Assembly: GCA_958295825.1 (NCBI GenBank)
Contig: OY282375.1
Span: 1,783,489-1,847,488, forward strand
Direction of reading: 5' to 3'
DNA length: 64,000 nt
Source: an uncultured Candidatus Entotheonella sp.
GTDB taxonomy: Bacteria; Tectomicrobia; Entotheonellia; Entotheonellales; Entotheonellaceae
Position 1 is the stretch's first letter, and each line of letters begins with the position of its first letter. The notes under the pieces were generated by a model. It did not search any database. It saw nothing but the letters and a program-made list of their open reading frames with translations, and had not been told where the DNA came from. A program made the translations under genes and the position numbers. Positions 25,948-36,685 of the stretch are shown here, piece after piece.

Positions 25948-27493
25948 AGAGAAAGTCCTCGTAAGTTAGTCCGTCGTGTCCGTGAAACTGGTGGTTCCAG
26001 GGCACCGTGTATTCTTTCGGCTTGACGAGTGGGCTTTCACCGCCGGACAGGCAGCGAAGCAGGGCGTGAACGGCGTCCAGAATCGTCATGTAGCCCCGAG
26101 ACGACGCTTCGCCGAACCAACCAGCGCACGTGTCACGGGGATAGACGCCACCCAGAATGCCGAAGTGGTCTTGGAAGACGAACTCCGGATCGTCCTCGAA
26201 TTGCAGCCCCTGAGACAGAAAAGGGCCGTGGTCGCCGTACATGAGCAAGATGGCGCCAGGGTCATTTTCTTCCAGGTGCCGGATGATTAAATCCAAGTAG
26301 TGGGCTGCTCGTTCGCTGCGTTTGATGTATCTGCGTCTGAATTTCTCGATCTGTTCCGCATCGTCATACCGGAATGATTTGTCAGTATGCCCTGGTGCAT
26401 ACAGGTGGGCGATCACAAATTGAGGCTTGTCGCCGGCGTTCACCTTGGTGACCTGCTCGGCGCTCATGTCCAGTGCAGTCCGCCAGCCGGCCCTTCCGAA
26501 CCGGCAATATCCCCAGAAAGAGAAATCCCGGATGCCGGCATCCAGTAGATTACAGACGGTGTTATTGAAGATCGTAATGTAATTGTTGATATATTTACCT
26601 TTTTCTTCTCCGAAATAGCTGTCTACATAGATTGACGTTGTCTCGTAGCCGTTCCCGTGAAGGATTCCAAGGAGATTCGCCGGATTTTGACCAGAGAAGA
26701 GATGCGGATCAGGGTCATATCCCCTTGCATTCAATTCCTTTCGTTGTGCGGTATACGCATCCACGTCCAGCGCCAGAACGGTGTTGAGAGAATCTATGGT
26801 CCGGACGGCGTTTGCGAAGAAATTCGTAAAGCGGCGGAAATTGATGTCGAACAAATCGTGAAATTCGGTGGTTTCCAAAGCAAGGTATTTCTTGAGCAAT
26901 GCGCGTGGGGCCATGGCATCGAAGGAAACGAAATACAGGTTCGGTGTCTCCCGGAAGGAGATATGCCGAATATGCGTCGTATCTACCGTTGCGGGGACAT
27001 CACCAGTCTCCGGATGCCCACCGGCAATAATCCCAAGCCCCAGTAACGCCGCTGCCGAGAGTGCAGGACCACCCCAGCGCTGCTTGTCCATGAGCTCGAA
27101 GGCGACGAACAGCCCTGCGCCGGAGCCGGCGCATAGCGCAATGAGGACGGCCCCGTTTCCGGTCAGATAGAGATCGGTATGGATGATGTACGCCGTCGCA
27201 ACGCCGGCCAACGTAATCAGCGACAGGACGGCGTTCGCTATGACCCTGGAGCGCAGGAAGAACAGCGTGCCGAGCAAAAGGACGGTGTTAACAGTCCCGC
27301 CGAGTACGAGAATACTTCTCAGGTCCGACTCGGAAAAGGCCGCCCTGGACGAGGTATAGGTAGCGGCGAAGGCCACCGCGATGAGCAGCGTGGCGAATAT
27401 GAACTTGCATATCTTCGCTGTGGAGAGCGACTTAGCGGGGGGGGGGGGGGGGGGGTGTGACATATTAGTGTTCGCATCCGGTTCAGTACCCAT
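25940..27493 (-). CDS. Membrane sulfatase/phosphotransferase-fold enzyme with poly-C start region
   Basis: 517 residues with about four or five N-terminal membrane segments (roughly 28-160) and a C-terminal alkaline-phosphatase-superfamily domain. Features are NLYFVSFDAMAPRALL (metal-binding Asp), FTNFFANA, LLMYGDHGPFLSQ (the typical DHG) and AHLYAPGHTDKSF. It probably transfers or removes phospho- or sulfo-groups on a surface glycan or lipid; substrate unknown. Just after the second Met, codons for six Pro come from 19 consecutive C, so a change of one C would stop translation of the enzyme. Start at 27493 or at the Met 10 residues later; no strong ribosome site is seen. Confidence 0.8.
   Translation of the reverse strand: MGTEPDANTNMSHPPPPPPAKSLSTAKICKFIFATLLIAVAFAATYTSSRAAFSESDLRSILVLGGTVNTVLLLGTLFFLRSRVIANAVLSLITLAGVATAYIIHTDLYLTGNGAVLIALCAGSGAGLFVAFELMDKQRWGGPALSAAALLGLGIIAGGHPETGDVPATVDTTHIRHISFRETPNLYFVSFDAMAPRALLKKYLALETTEFHDLFDINFRRFTNFFANAVRTIDSLNTVLALDVDAYTAQRKELNARGYDPDPHLFSGQNPANLLGILHGNGYETTSIYVDSYFGEEKGKYINNYITIFNNTVCNLLDAGIRDFSFWGYCRFGRAGWRTALDMSAEQVTKVNAGDKPQFVIAHLYAPGHTDKSFRYDDAEQIEKFRRRYIKRSERAAHYLDLIIRHLEENDPGAILLMYGDHGPFLSQGLQFEDDPEFVFQDHFGILGGVYPRDTCAGWFGEASSRGYMTILDAVHALLRCLSGGESPLVKPKEYTVPWNHQFHGHDGLTYEDFLYE
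27437..27455 (-). repeat. Homopolymer tract, C19 in the coding strand
   Basis: Nineteen consecutive G on the plus strand, encoding Pro residues 13-18 of the membrane sulfatase-fold protein. Such tracts mutate in length by slipped-strand mispairing and are the basis of phase-variable genes. Sequencing of such runs is also error-prone, so the exact count is uncertain. Confidence 0.9.
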
Positions 27494-27672
27494 TGCTGGA
27501 CTCGTTCCTACGGCATAAATTTGGTGGAAGTCTTCTTACAGCACTCTGCAGCAGAGGCGAAATCAGCCTCGCGGCGATTCACCTGTAAGGCGCCACGTTG
27601 CCTGGGAGTGTGGACGCATAGGGGTTTTCTCCCTGTGCGACGCTACGGTATGGTTGCCACCCCCTCAAAGAG

Positions 27673-30080
<2,408 letters not shown>

Positions 30081-30156
30081 ACTTCCTCCCATTTCTGATT
30101 AGCAGGTACACGAGGGCAACGCTCTCAATAGGGTCCGCATGAATAGCCGATGTCTT

Positions 30157-30254
30157 CCGTCTGTCATCCGGCGGAAACCGGAATCCAGCGGTCTGGACCA
30201 CCAGAAAATTCCCGGACTTCGGCCCCGGATCAAGCCCAGGGTGACGTTCATTCG
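30157..30254. repeat. REP-like palindromic intergenic repeat
   Basis: Contains CATCCGGCGGAAACCGGAAT and CCCCGGATCAAGCCCAGGGT, two imperfect palindromes with the look of common proteobacterial intergenic repeats. A related copy is at 36569-36626. Confidence 0.7.
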
Positions 30255-30298
30255 CCAGCGAAAGGTAGGCATCGGGGACTTACTTATGCAGGTAATGC

Positions 30299-31297
30299 CT
30301 AACTTTGGGGAAACAGATCGTGCATTTCGGGAATGACCCACAGCGGTGCCGCCCCGGCGGCAACGCGCCGGATGTTGGCGTAGCCGTTGTGGAAACGTTT
30401 GCGGAAGCTGTCCACGGTAGGTCCGGCGCTATGCGGCGTCAGCGTCACGTTGGGCAAGGTGAGTAACGGGTTGGACGGGTCCGTCGGTTCCTGCGCCAGG
30501 GTGTCGAGCCCGGCGGCCAGGATACGGCCTTGCTGCAGGGCGTCGAACAGCGCCGCCTCGTCCATCACCTCGCCGCGGCAGGTGTTGATCAGGATCGCCT
30601 TGGGCTTCATGCGGGCCAGCGCCTCGGCGTCAATCATGTCACGCGTGTCGTGATTGAGGGGCACGTGCAGGCTCACCACGTCGGCGGTTTCCAGCAGGGT
30701 TTCCAACGACACGTAGCGCGCGCCGAGGCGTTCTTCCTCCTCCGTGCTGCGCCGGAAGGCGTCGTGATAGATGACGCTGGCGTCGAAGGCCCTGACCCGC
30801 TGGGCCACCTGCTGGCCGATGTTGCCCAGGCCGACGAGGCCGACCGTCTTGCCGGCCAACTCGTACATATCGACCGTGCGCGGGATGCCGCCGTGCCACT
30901 TGCCGGCGACCACATTTTGGTGCAGGGCAGTCAACTTGCGGTACACGGCCAGCATGAGCATGACGGCGTGCTCGGCCACGGCCACCGAATTGGCGCCGCC
31001 GTTCGAACACACCGGCACCCGCGCCGCCCGGGCCCCGGCGATGTTGACCTGGTCGTACCCGGCGCTCAGCACCTGCACCAGCTTGAGCCGCGTCGCCTCC
31101 GCAAACGCCTCGTCCGGTAAATGCCGCACAAAGCCCAGCAGGTACTCCGCCTCACGCATGGCGACCACGATCTCGTCGTCCGGCGTGCCGACCGGCAAAT
31201 GACGCAGGCTGAACCCCTCGGGCGCCATGTCGCGCGCCAGAGCCACAATGTCGGACGGCATCTCGACGCCCTGGGTAAACACAATCGTTTCCTGCAT
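30299..31297 (-). CDS. D-isomer 2-hydroxyacid dehydrogenase
   Basis: 332 residues with substrate domain and a NAD-binding domain: VGLVGLGNIGQQVAQRVRAF, the substrate Arg region INTCRGEVMDEAAL, the acidic LDTLAQEP and the catalytic His in LTPHSAGPT. It reduces or oxidises a 2-keto/2-hydroxy acid; the exact substrate is unclear. Start at the Met of MQETIVF behind GAGGACAGG. It stands alone on the minus strand upstream of the malic enzyme, with repeats on both sides. Confidence 0.88.
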   Translation of the reverse strand: MQETIVFTQGVEMPSDIVALARDMAPEGFSLRHLPVGTPDDEIVVAMREAEYLLGFVRHLPDEAFAEATRLKLVQVLSAGYDQVNIAGARAARVPVCSNGGANSVAVAEHAVMLMLAVYRKLTALHQNVVAGKWHGGIPRTVDMYELAGKTVGLVGLGNIGQQVAQRVRAFDASVIYHDAFRRSTEEEERLGARYVSLETLLETADVVSLHVPLNHDTRDMIDAEALARMKPKAILINTCRGEVMDEAALFDALQQGRILAAGLDTLAQEPTDPSNPLLTLPNVTLTPHSAGPTVDSFRKRFHNGYANIRRVAAGAAPLWVIPEMHDLFPQS

Positions 31298-31310
31298 CCT
31301 GTCCTCTGAA

Positions 31311-31348
31311 GCTGCGGGTCGAATTAGCGGAACGTAATCCAGCATTCC
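31311..31348. repeat. Dispersed palindrome, GGTCGGATTA family, divergent copy
   Basis: GGGTCGAATTAGCGGAACG then TAATCCAGCATTCC: same layout as the copies at 48144, 58368 and 60681, with a few changed bases. Confidence 0.6.
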
Positions 31349-31903
31349 GCTTGATCGGTGCCGCCCAAAGATAAGTACCCTAACTTAGCCTCCTGTCTGA
31401 CTGCAAGCTTTTTCCGTAAGGGTTCAGGGGGTGGCAAAAGCGGGCGGCATGAATTTCGCGGAGGTTGCCTCCGCCGGGCGAGAACAGGCGGATGGGAGCC
31501 AAACCGAAGTGGGTGGCATCATCAGCGCCCGGAAAGCCACGGCGCATGAAGGGAGGGTCCATGAAAAAGGGGCTTCCAAGAAACTTACCATCGGCTTCGG
31601 CCGCAACCTCGACGGCAAGGGAAGCAGCGAATCAGAGGCTTGCATGCTTCTCGCTAACGACGTGGACGACGCCTGGAGGGACCTGGACAAAAATTGTCCC
31701 TGGTGGACCACGATGCCGTAACCGGCGCAAGCAGCTCTGTTGAACCAGTGCTTCAATGCCACACGGGGCCTGCGGGCCGTTGCCCCGCCGCAAATTTGCT
31801 TTTGCCTCCAAACCGCAAGGTGTGCTACGGTTGCCAGATTCTGCAGGTTGTTCCAATCTCCTCAACACGATCAATCGTTGCAAGACAATAAGCGGGACTC
31901 TTT
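31349..31903. other. Intergenic stretch without a convincing gene
   Basis: 555 bases between the 2-hydroxyacid dehydrogenase (divergent) and the MoxR-VWA gene. Short ORFs run through on both strands but none shows a recognisable family or a good ribosome site. A small palindrome CTGGTGGACCAC is near 31700. The upstream control region of the MoxR-VWA gene must be near its right end. Confidence 0.4.
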
Positions 31904-33826
31904 ATGGATGTTTTGGCGGGACTGGCCCAGATACGGGCGGAAATGGATCAGTACGTTGTCGGCCATGACGATGTGAAGGAAGGCATTCTACTTGGCGTCA
32001 TCGCGCGCGAGCATATCTACCTCGAAGGCCCGCCGGGAACGGCGAAGACGATGTTGGCCGAGGTGACCTCCGACGCTGCCGAACTGAAGTTCTTCTTCTA
32101 TCAGTTGCACCGCGACACCCGACTGGCGGAGTTGGTCGGCGACACGGTGATTTTCCGCGAGCGGGACGAGTCGGGCGGCGAGGTGATCCGTCAGGTGAAC
32201 CGCAAGGGCGGCATTCTGACGTCGGAAATCTGTGTGCTCGACGATATCTCCCGCGCCCCCGGCGAGGCTCTGAACGTCCTGCTGCGGGTGCTCAACGAGC
32301 GCAAGTTCGGCGACGACCGCATCCCCCTGCTGACCGCCATCGCCACCGGAAACCCCACCAAGGAAGATTATTACAACGAGCCCCTGGATCCGGCCAACCT
32401 GGACCGCTTCACCATCCAGATGCGCACCCTCGGCCTGTTGCAGCGCAACATGTGGCAGGCGGCGGCAGCAGTCATCGACCGCTATGCCGACGGCCATCTG
32501 AGCACCGAGGCGTCGCCGCGCGTTACGCGGACGGTGCTGGACGGCGCTACCGAGTCGCTCCCCGAGGTGGACCTGACGACGGCGGTGAAGGACCTGTTGC
32601 TGGAATTCCTCAACGTGCTGCTGAATGACTACGGCTGCAACGACAGCAACTCGCTGCTGACGGACCGCACCTTCCTTGTCAAGGCGGTGAAAATCCTCAA
32701 GGCCAAGGCGGTGCTGTCGGGCCGCGACCGCTGCATGCCCGAGGACCTGCACGTCCTCAAATACCTCACGGCGTTCCGTATCCCCGAGGAGTTGCACAAC
32801 CGCATCGAAGAGATCATCGATCAGCTGCTGCGAAAAAAAAAAGTTGAGCCAGAAGACGACGACACCGTCGAACAACTGAGCGAGGCGCAGTCCGAGGAGC
32901 GTTCGGAGGGGCAGCCGCGCACCGATTACACGGCGCAGGAAGCCAACGTCGATCACCGCAAGCAGGAACTCGAGCTCGCCGATATGGTGCAGCAGTCCCT
33001 CAGCCCAAACGCCGACGATAACGGCGAGAACGCCGAGCTAAACCTGGACAACGAGTCGATCGACAACATCGAGGTGCTGCTCAAGGTCCTGAAGGGCCGC
33101 ATCGAAAAGAACCTCGCCGAGAAGGTGCCGCACCGCGGCGGCCAGCCGCGCAAGTGGCGCCGCATGATGTCGTTCGACGACCTCCTCGACACCGACCCCG
33201 TCGAAAGCTCCATCTGGTACGAGAACGTCACCCCGCAGCTTCCCCGCATGTTGTTGCGCGAGCGCCACGATCGCGGCGGCGAGCTCGCCATTCTGCGCGA
33301 CATCAGTTCGTCCATGGCCGGCATCTACTCCAAGTGGGCGTCGTCCGTCATCTTGCGCTTGGTGGAGATGGCCCGCAAGAAGCGCATGCGGGTGGGCTAC
33401 ATCGAGTTCAATCACCTGTCTACCAAGTACCAGGTGGACGGCAGGTTCTTCATGCGCGACTACGAAAAGATGACGCGCCGCGCCCTGCACCTGCACTGTT
33501 CCGGCTGCACCAACTACCAGAATTCCCTGGAGGACGCGCTGCACGAATTCAAGCGCCTGGGACGCGGCAACCAGCACATTCTCTTCCTGACCGACGGCGT
33601 GCCCACGCAGGGCGACTGGGAAGTGAAAGCGGAGCGCGCCCTGGCGCAGGAGTTGAACGTTTCCATTCACACCATTTTCATCGGCAAGAACAAGTGCCCG
33701 CGCATCCTGGAAATCCTCTCCGAGGAGACCAACGGCGCGCAGTTTCAGGCCTCGACGGATCGCTACGGCGTCATTCGTATCGAGGAACGGAATGCACAAC
33801 AGGCCCCTGAACTGGTTGCGCACTGA
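31904..33826 (+). CDS. MoxR-type AAA ATPase fused to a VWA domain
   Basis: One 640-residue chain joins two proteins that are usually separate. Residues 1-300 form a MoxR/RavA-like AAA+ module: Walker A GPPGTAKT (42-49), Walker B CVLDDI (110-115, Asp where Glu is usual), sensor Asn150 (ATGNP) and Arg168 (LDPANLDRF). A highly charged linker (310-460) follows, then a VWA domain with the metal site DISSS (466-470), SGCTNYQ and FLTDGVPTQ. By family logic it should remodel or activate a partner enzyme or metal site, as NorQ/NorD do for NorB. The partner is unknown; the next genes are dehydrogenases. An A10 run marks the domain border. Confidence 0.88.
   Translation: MDVLAGLAQIRAEMDQYVVGHDDVKEGILLGVIAREHIYLEGPPGTAKTMLAEVTSDAAELKFFFYQLHRDTRLAELVGDTVIFRERDESGGEVIRQVNRKGGILTSEICVLDDISRAPGEALNVLLRVLNERKFGDDRIPLLTAIATGNPTKEDYYNEPLDPANLDRFTIQMRTLGLLQRNMWQAAAAVIDRYADGHLSTEASPRVTRTVLDGATESLPEVDLTTAVKDLLLEFLNVLLNDYGCNDSNSLLTDRTFLVKAVKILKAKAVLSGRDRCMPEDLHVLKYLTAFRIPEELHNRIEEIIDQLLRKKKVEPEDDDTVEQLSEAQSEERSEGQPRTDYTAQEANVDHRKQELELADMVQQSLSPNADDNGENAELNLDNESIDNIEVLLKVLKGRIEKNLAEKVPHRGGQPRKWRRMMSFDDLLDTDPVESSIWYENVTPQLPRMLLRERHDRGGELAILRDISSSMAGIYSKWASSVILRLVEMARKKRMRVGYIEFNHLSTKYQVDGRFFMRDYEKMTRRALHLHCSGCTNYQNSLEDALHEFKRLGRGNQHILFLTDGVPTQGDWEVKAERALAQELNVSIHTIFIGKNKCPRILEILSEETNGAQFQASTDRYGVIRIEERNAQQAPELVAH
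32833..32842 (+). promoter_or_regulatory. A10 slippery tract at the MoxR/linker junction
   Basis: Ten A encode the end of Arg310 and Lys311-313. A -1 shift, or insertion of one A by the polymerase, gives AGT TGA directly after the lysines, so a 314-residue MoxR-only product would end there. The layout resembles the dnaX frameshift that makes the short gamma subunit. Function is inference. Confidence 0.4.
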
Positions 33827-33912
33827 GGGCTATTGTCTCGGATACGCTTTACGAATCCGAACCTGCGGGTTGAAGGTTTGTCTTTACTAAACACTGTTTT
33901 GAGGAGAATGAC

Positions 33913-34812
33913 ATGCTGTTGGAGGGCAAGGTCGCCGCGGTCACGGGTGGTGGCAACGGCATTGGGCGTGAGATCAGCAAGCTGATGGGCGCCGAGGGCG
34001 CCAAGGTGGTCGTGAACGACCTGGGAACGGCCGTTGACGGGGCAGGCGAATCTGCCTCGGCTGCCGATCAGACCGTACAGATGATCAAGGACGCCGGCGG
34101 CGAGGCGACGCCGAATTACGAGAGCGTGGCGACCCCGGAGGGCGGCCAGAATATCATTCAGACCGCAGTGGATGCGTACGGCAAGCTGGATATTCTGGTG
34201 CACGTGGCCGGCATTTTACGCGACCGCATGATCTTCAACATGAGCGTCGAGGAATGGGATGCGGTGATCAACGTGCACCTGCGCGGCGCCTACTGCGTCA
34301 ACAAGCCCGCCTGCGTCCTGATGCGGCAGCAGAAGAGTGGTTGCATCATCAACTTCTCGTCGATCTCCGGGGCCGGCAACTCCGGGCAGGCCAACTACGC
34401 GGCGGCCAAGGCGGGCATTCTCGGCTTGACGCGCACCGTGGCGCGCGACATGGCGAAATACGGCGTGCGCGCCAACGCCATCTGGCCGGGTGCGGACACC
34501 CGCATGACGGCCACCGTACCGGAATCGGCGCGCCAGATTCGCTCCGAGCGCGGCTTGGGCGAGATGCGTATGTCGGCCATTCGCCGCCCCGAAAGCGTCG
34601 CCTCGGTGGTGGCCTTCCTGGCTTCGGACATGGCCGAGAACATTACCGGCTGGACGGTCGGCATCATCGGTGACCGGCTGTCGCTGATCGACGACCCGGT
34701 GCCCGTGAAGACGGTATTTTGCGAGGGTGGCTGGACGCTGGACCAAGTTGCCGAATGGTGGCCTGAAACCTTCGGGACCGACTTGCGCCACCTGGATCAG
34801 CCGCAGCAGTAA
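33913..34812 (+). CDS. Short-chain dehydrogenase/reductase, copy 1
   Basis: A 299-residue SDR: TGGGNGIG at 11-18, Asp in VVNDLG, catalytic Ser (NFSSISG), Tyr162 and Lys166 (ANYAAAK). The VVNDLG and RMIFNMSVEEWDAVINVHLRG segments resemble the dehydrogenase domain of peroxisomal multifunctional enzyme type 2 (3-hydroxyacyl-CoA dehydrogenase). The first 210 residues are almost identical to the next gene; the last 80 differ. GAGGAGAATGAC precedes the ATG. It may act with the downstream acyl-CoA synthetase in acyl-CoA metabolism (inference). Confidence 0.9.
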   Translation: MLLEGKVAAVTGGGNGIGREISKLMGAEGAKVVVNDLGTAVDGAGESASAADQTVQMIKDAGGEATPNYESVATPEGGQNIIQTAVDAYGKLDILVHVAGILRDRMIFNMSVEEWDAVINVHLRGAYCVNKPACVLMRQQKSGCIINFSSISGAGNSGQANYAAAKAGILGLTRTVARDMAKYGVRANAIWPGADTRMTATVPESARQIRSERGLGEMRMSAIRRPESVASVVAFLASDMAENITGWTVGIIGDRLSLIDDPVPVKTVFCEGGWTLDQVAEWWPETFGTDLRHLDQPQQ

Positions 34813-34844
34813 TCGGCAACAACCCATTCCTGAGGGAAAACGAC

Positions 34845-35747
34845 ATGCGATTGGAAGGCAAGGTCGCCGCGGTCACGGGTGGTGGCAACGGCATTGGGCG
34901 TGAGATCAGCAAGCTGATGGGCGCCGAGGGCGCCAAGGTGGTCGTGAACGACCTGGGAACGGCCGTTGACGGGGCAGGCGAATCTGCCTCGGCTGCCGAT
35001 CAGACCGTACAGATGATCAAGGACGCCGGCGGCGAGGCGACGCCGAATTACGAGAGCGTGGCGACCCCGGAGGGCGGCCAGAACATCATTCAGACCGCAG
35101 TGGATACGTACGGCAAGCTGGATATTCTGGTACACGTGGCCGGCATTTTACGCGACCGCATGATCTTCAACATGAGCGTCGAGGAATGGGACGCGGTGAT
35201 CAACGTGCACCTGCGCGGCGCCTACTGCGTCAACAAGCCGGCCTGCGTCCTGATGCGGCAGCAGAAGAGCGGCTGCATCATCAACTTCTCGTCGATCTCC
35301 GGGGCCGGCAATTCCGGGCAGGCCAACTACGCGGCGGCCAAGGCGGGCATTCTCGGCTTGACGCGCACCGTGGCGCGCGACATGGCGAAATACGGCGTGC
35401 GCGCCAACGCCATCTGGCCGGGCGCCGACACCCGCATGACGGCCACCGTGCCGGAATCGGCGCGCCAGATCCGCGCCGAACGCGGTATCGGACAGGTCAT
35501 CGCGGCCACCGCCGAGCGCCGGCCGGAGAACGTCGCCGCGGTGGTGGCTTACCTGGCTAGCGATGCGGCGGCAGACATTACGGGTTGGACGGTTGGCATT
35601 TCGGGCGACCGGCTGTCCCTGATCGAAGACCCGCGTCCGGTAAAAACGGTCTTCTGCCCCGGCGGCTGGACGCTGGATAAGGTCGTTGAACTGTGGCCCG
35701 GCGCTTTCGGACTCGACCTGCGCCACCTACAGCGCGCCGGTCAATAA
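34845..35747 (+). CDS. Short-chain dehydrogenase/reductase, copy 2
   Basis: 300 residues, tandem to copy 1. From about 34853 to 35470 the DNA matches 33921-34540 with only a handful of differences, including synonymous positions, then diverges abruptly (RAERGIGQVIAATAERRPENVAAV against RSERGLGEMRMSAIRRPESVASV). The catalytic residues are kept. The sharp border points to recent gene conversion or duplication with a separately evolving C-terminus, which in this family shapes substrate choice. Confidence 0.9.
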   Translation: MRLEGKVAAVTGGGNGIGREISKLMGAEGAKVVVNDLGTAVDGAGESASAADQTVQMIKDAGGEATPNYESVATPEGGQNIIQTAVDTYGKLDILVHVAGILRDRMIFNMSVEEWDAVINVHLRGAYCVNKPACVLMRQQKSGCIINFSSISGAGNSGQANYAAAKAGILGLTRTVARDMAKYGVRANAIWPGADTRMTATVPESARQIRAERGIGQVIAATAERRPENVAAVVAYLASDAAADITGWTVGISGDRLSLIEDPRPVKTVFCPGGWTLDKVVELWPGAFGLDLRHLQRAGQ

Positions 35748-35850
35748 CCCCATAGGCACCGCGCCCGCGACTTGCAGCGTGCGGTGCCTTCCCTCCGCCT
35801 CAGAATACTTTGCCCGGGTGTCTCCCTCCGGTCAGGAGAAGCAAAGGCCC

Positions 35851-36534
35851 GTGATTCTCGACATGCACGTGCATACCGCGGCCTCCGATGACAGCACTGC
35901 CACGATCGAAGGCTATATCGAACTGATTCAAGCCTACCGGCAATTTCATCTCTTTGATGGTTTTGTCCTCACCGAGCACCGTACCTACACCCCCGGATTG
36001 AACCTGCAGCGCTACTGGGACACACATGGCGTGCGCATTTTCCAGGGCATCGAGATGGACACGAACCTCGGCCATCTGCTGGTCTACGGTGTCAACGAAC
36101 GAGTTCTGGAACACTTCGACGTGACCAAGCGCATGCACGACGGCCGGCGCATCATCCCGGAGTTGACCAGCCTCGGTGCGTTCGCGGCGCCATCCCACCC
36201 GTTTCGGGAATCGGTGTTCGGACCCATCATGGAGCGTGACCCGGAGGAAATCGCGGGCATGCACACCATCGAGGCGCACAACGGCCAGAATCGCCCGGAG
36301 CAGAACAACCGCGCCGCGGACCTGTGTGAGCGATACGACCTGCGCGCCCTGTGCGGCAGTGACGCGCATTACGTCAGTCCCCTGTGGTTCCTCACGTGCG
36401 CTACGGCCTTCGAGGACACCATCACCTCGGACGCGGAACTGGTGGAGGCGTTGCACGGTGGTATGTATCGCCCGATGTGTCTGCCGCGTATGGACGCCGT
36501 GAACAGTAAAGAGTGGCGGACAGGGAGGACCTGA
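35851..36534 (+). CDS. PHP-domain phosphoesterase
   Basis: 227 residues with the PHP metal-binding pattern: DMHVHTAASDD at the start, VLTEH, FQGIEMD, APSHPFRES, IEAHNGQNRPEQNN and CGSDAHY. Start taken as the GTG at 35851, with AGGAG 12 bases upstream; the ATG at 35863 would leave only a bare HVH start. It probably hydrolyses a phosphate ester or is a polymerase/histidinol-phosphatase-like relative; the substrate is unknown. Same direction as the SDR genes. Confidence 0.85.
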   Translation: MILDMHVHTAASDDSTATIEGYIELIQAYRQFHLFDGFVLTEHRTYTPGLNLQRYWDTHGVRIFQGIEMDTNLGHLLVYGVNERVLEHFDVTKRMHDGRRIIPELTSLGAFAAPSHPFRESVFGPIMERDPEEIAGMHTIEAHNGQNRPEQNNRAADLCERYDLRALCGSDAHYVSPLWFLTCATAFEDTITSDAELVEALHGGMYRPMCLPRMDAVNSKEWRTGRT

Positions 36535-36568
36535 ACAAGACGCTGAAACGCGGATGGCCTTCTGTTGG

Positions 36569-36626
36569 TACTCCGGGCTTGACCCGGAATCCACTGCCCC
36601 CGGATCAAGTCCGGGGTGACGTTCCT
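36569..36626. repeat. REP-like palindromic intergenic repeat
   Basis: CCGGGCTTGACCCGGAATCC and CCCCGGATCAAGTCCGGGGT, two palindromes matching the copy at 30157-30254. Confidence 0.7.
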
Positions 36627-36685
36627 GCGCCGGAGCGACAACATTCTCCGACATTTCCCCACTCACTCGCCGGAGGAATTCCAAC

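Noticed and set aside
27540..27660. Possible tRNA or small RNA before mdh
   Set aside because: No cloverleaf, no anticodon-arm pattern or CCA context; only weak local repeats.
31424..31762. ORFs of about 95-110 residues on both strands before the MoxR-VWA gene
   Set aside because: No ribosome site, no recognised family and overlapping ORFs on opposite strands; treated as noncoding.
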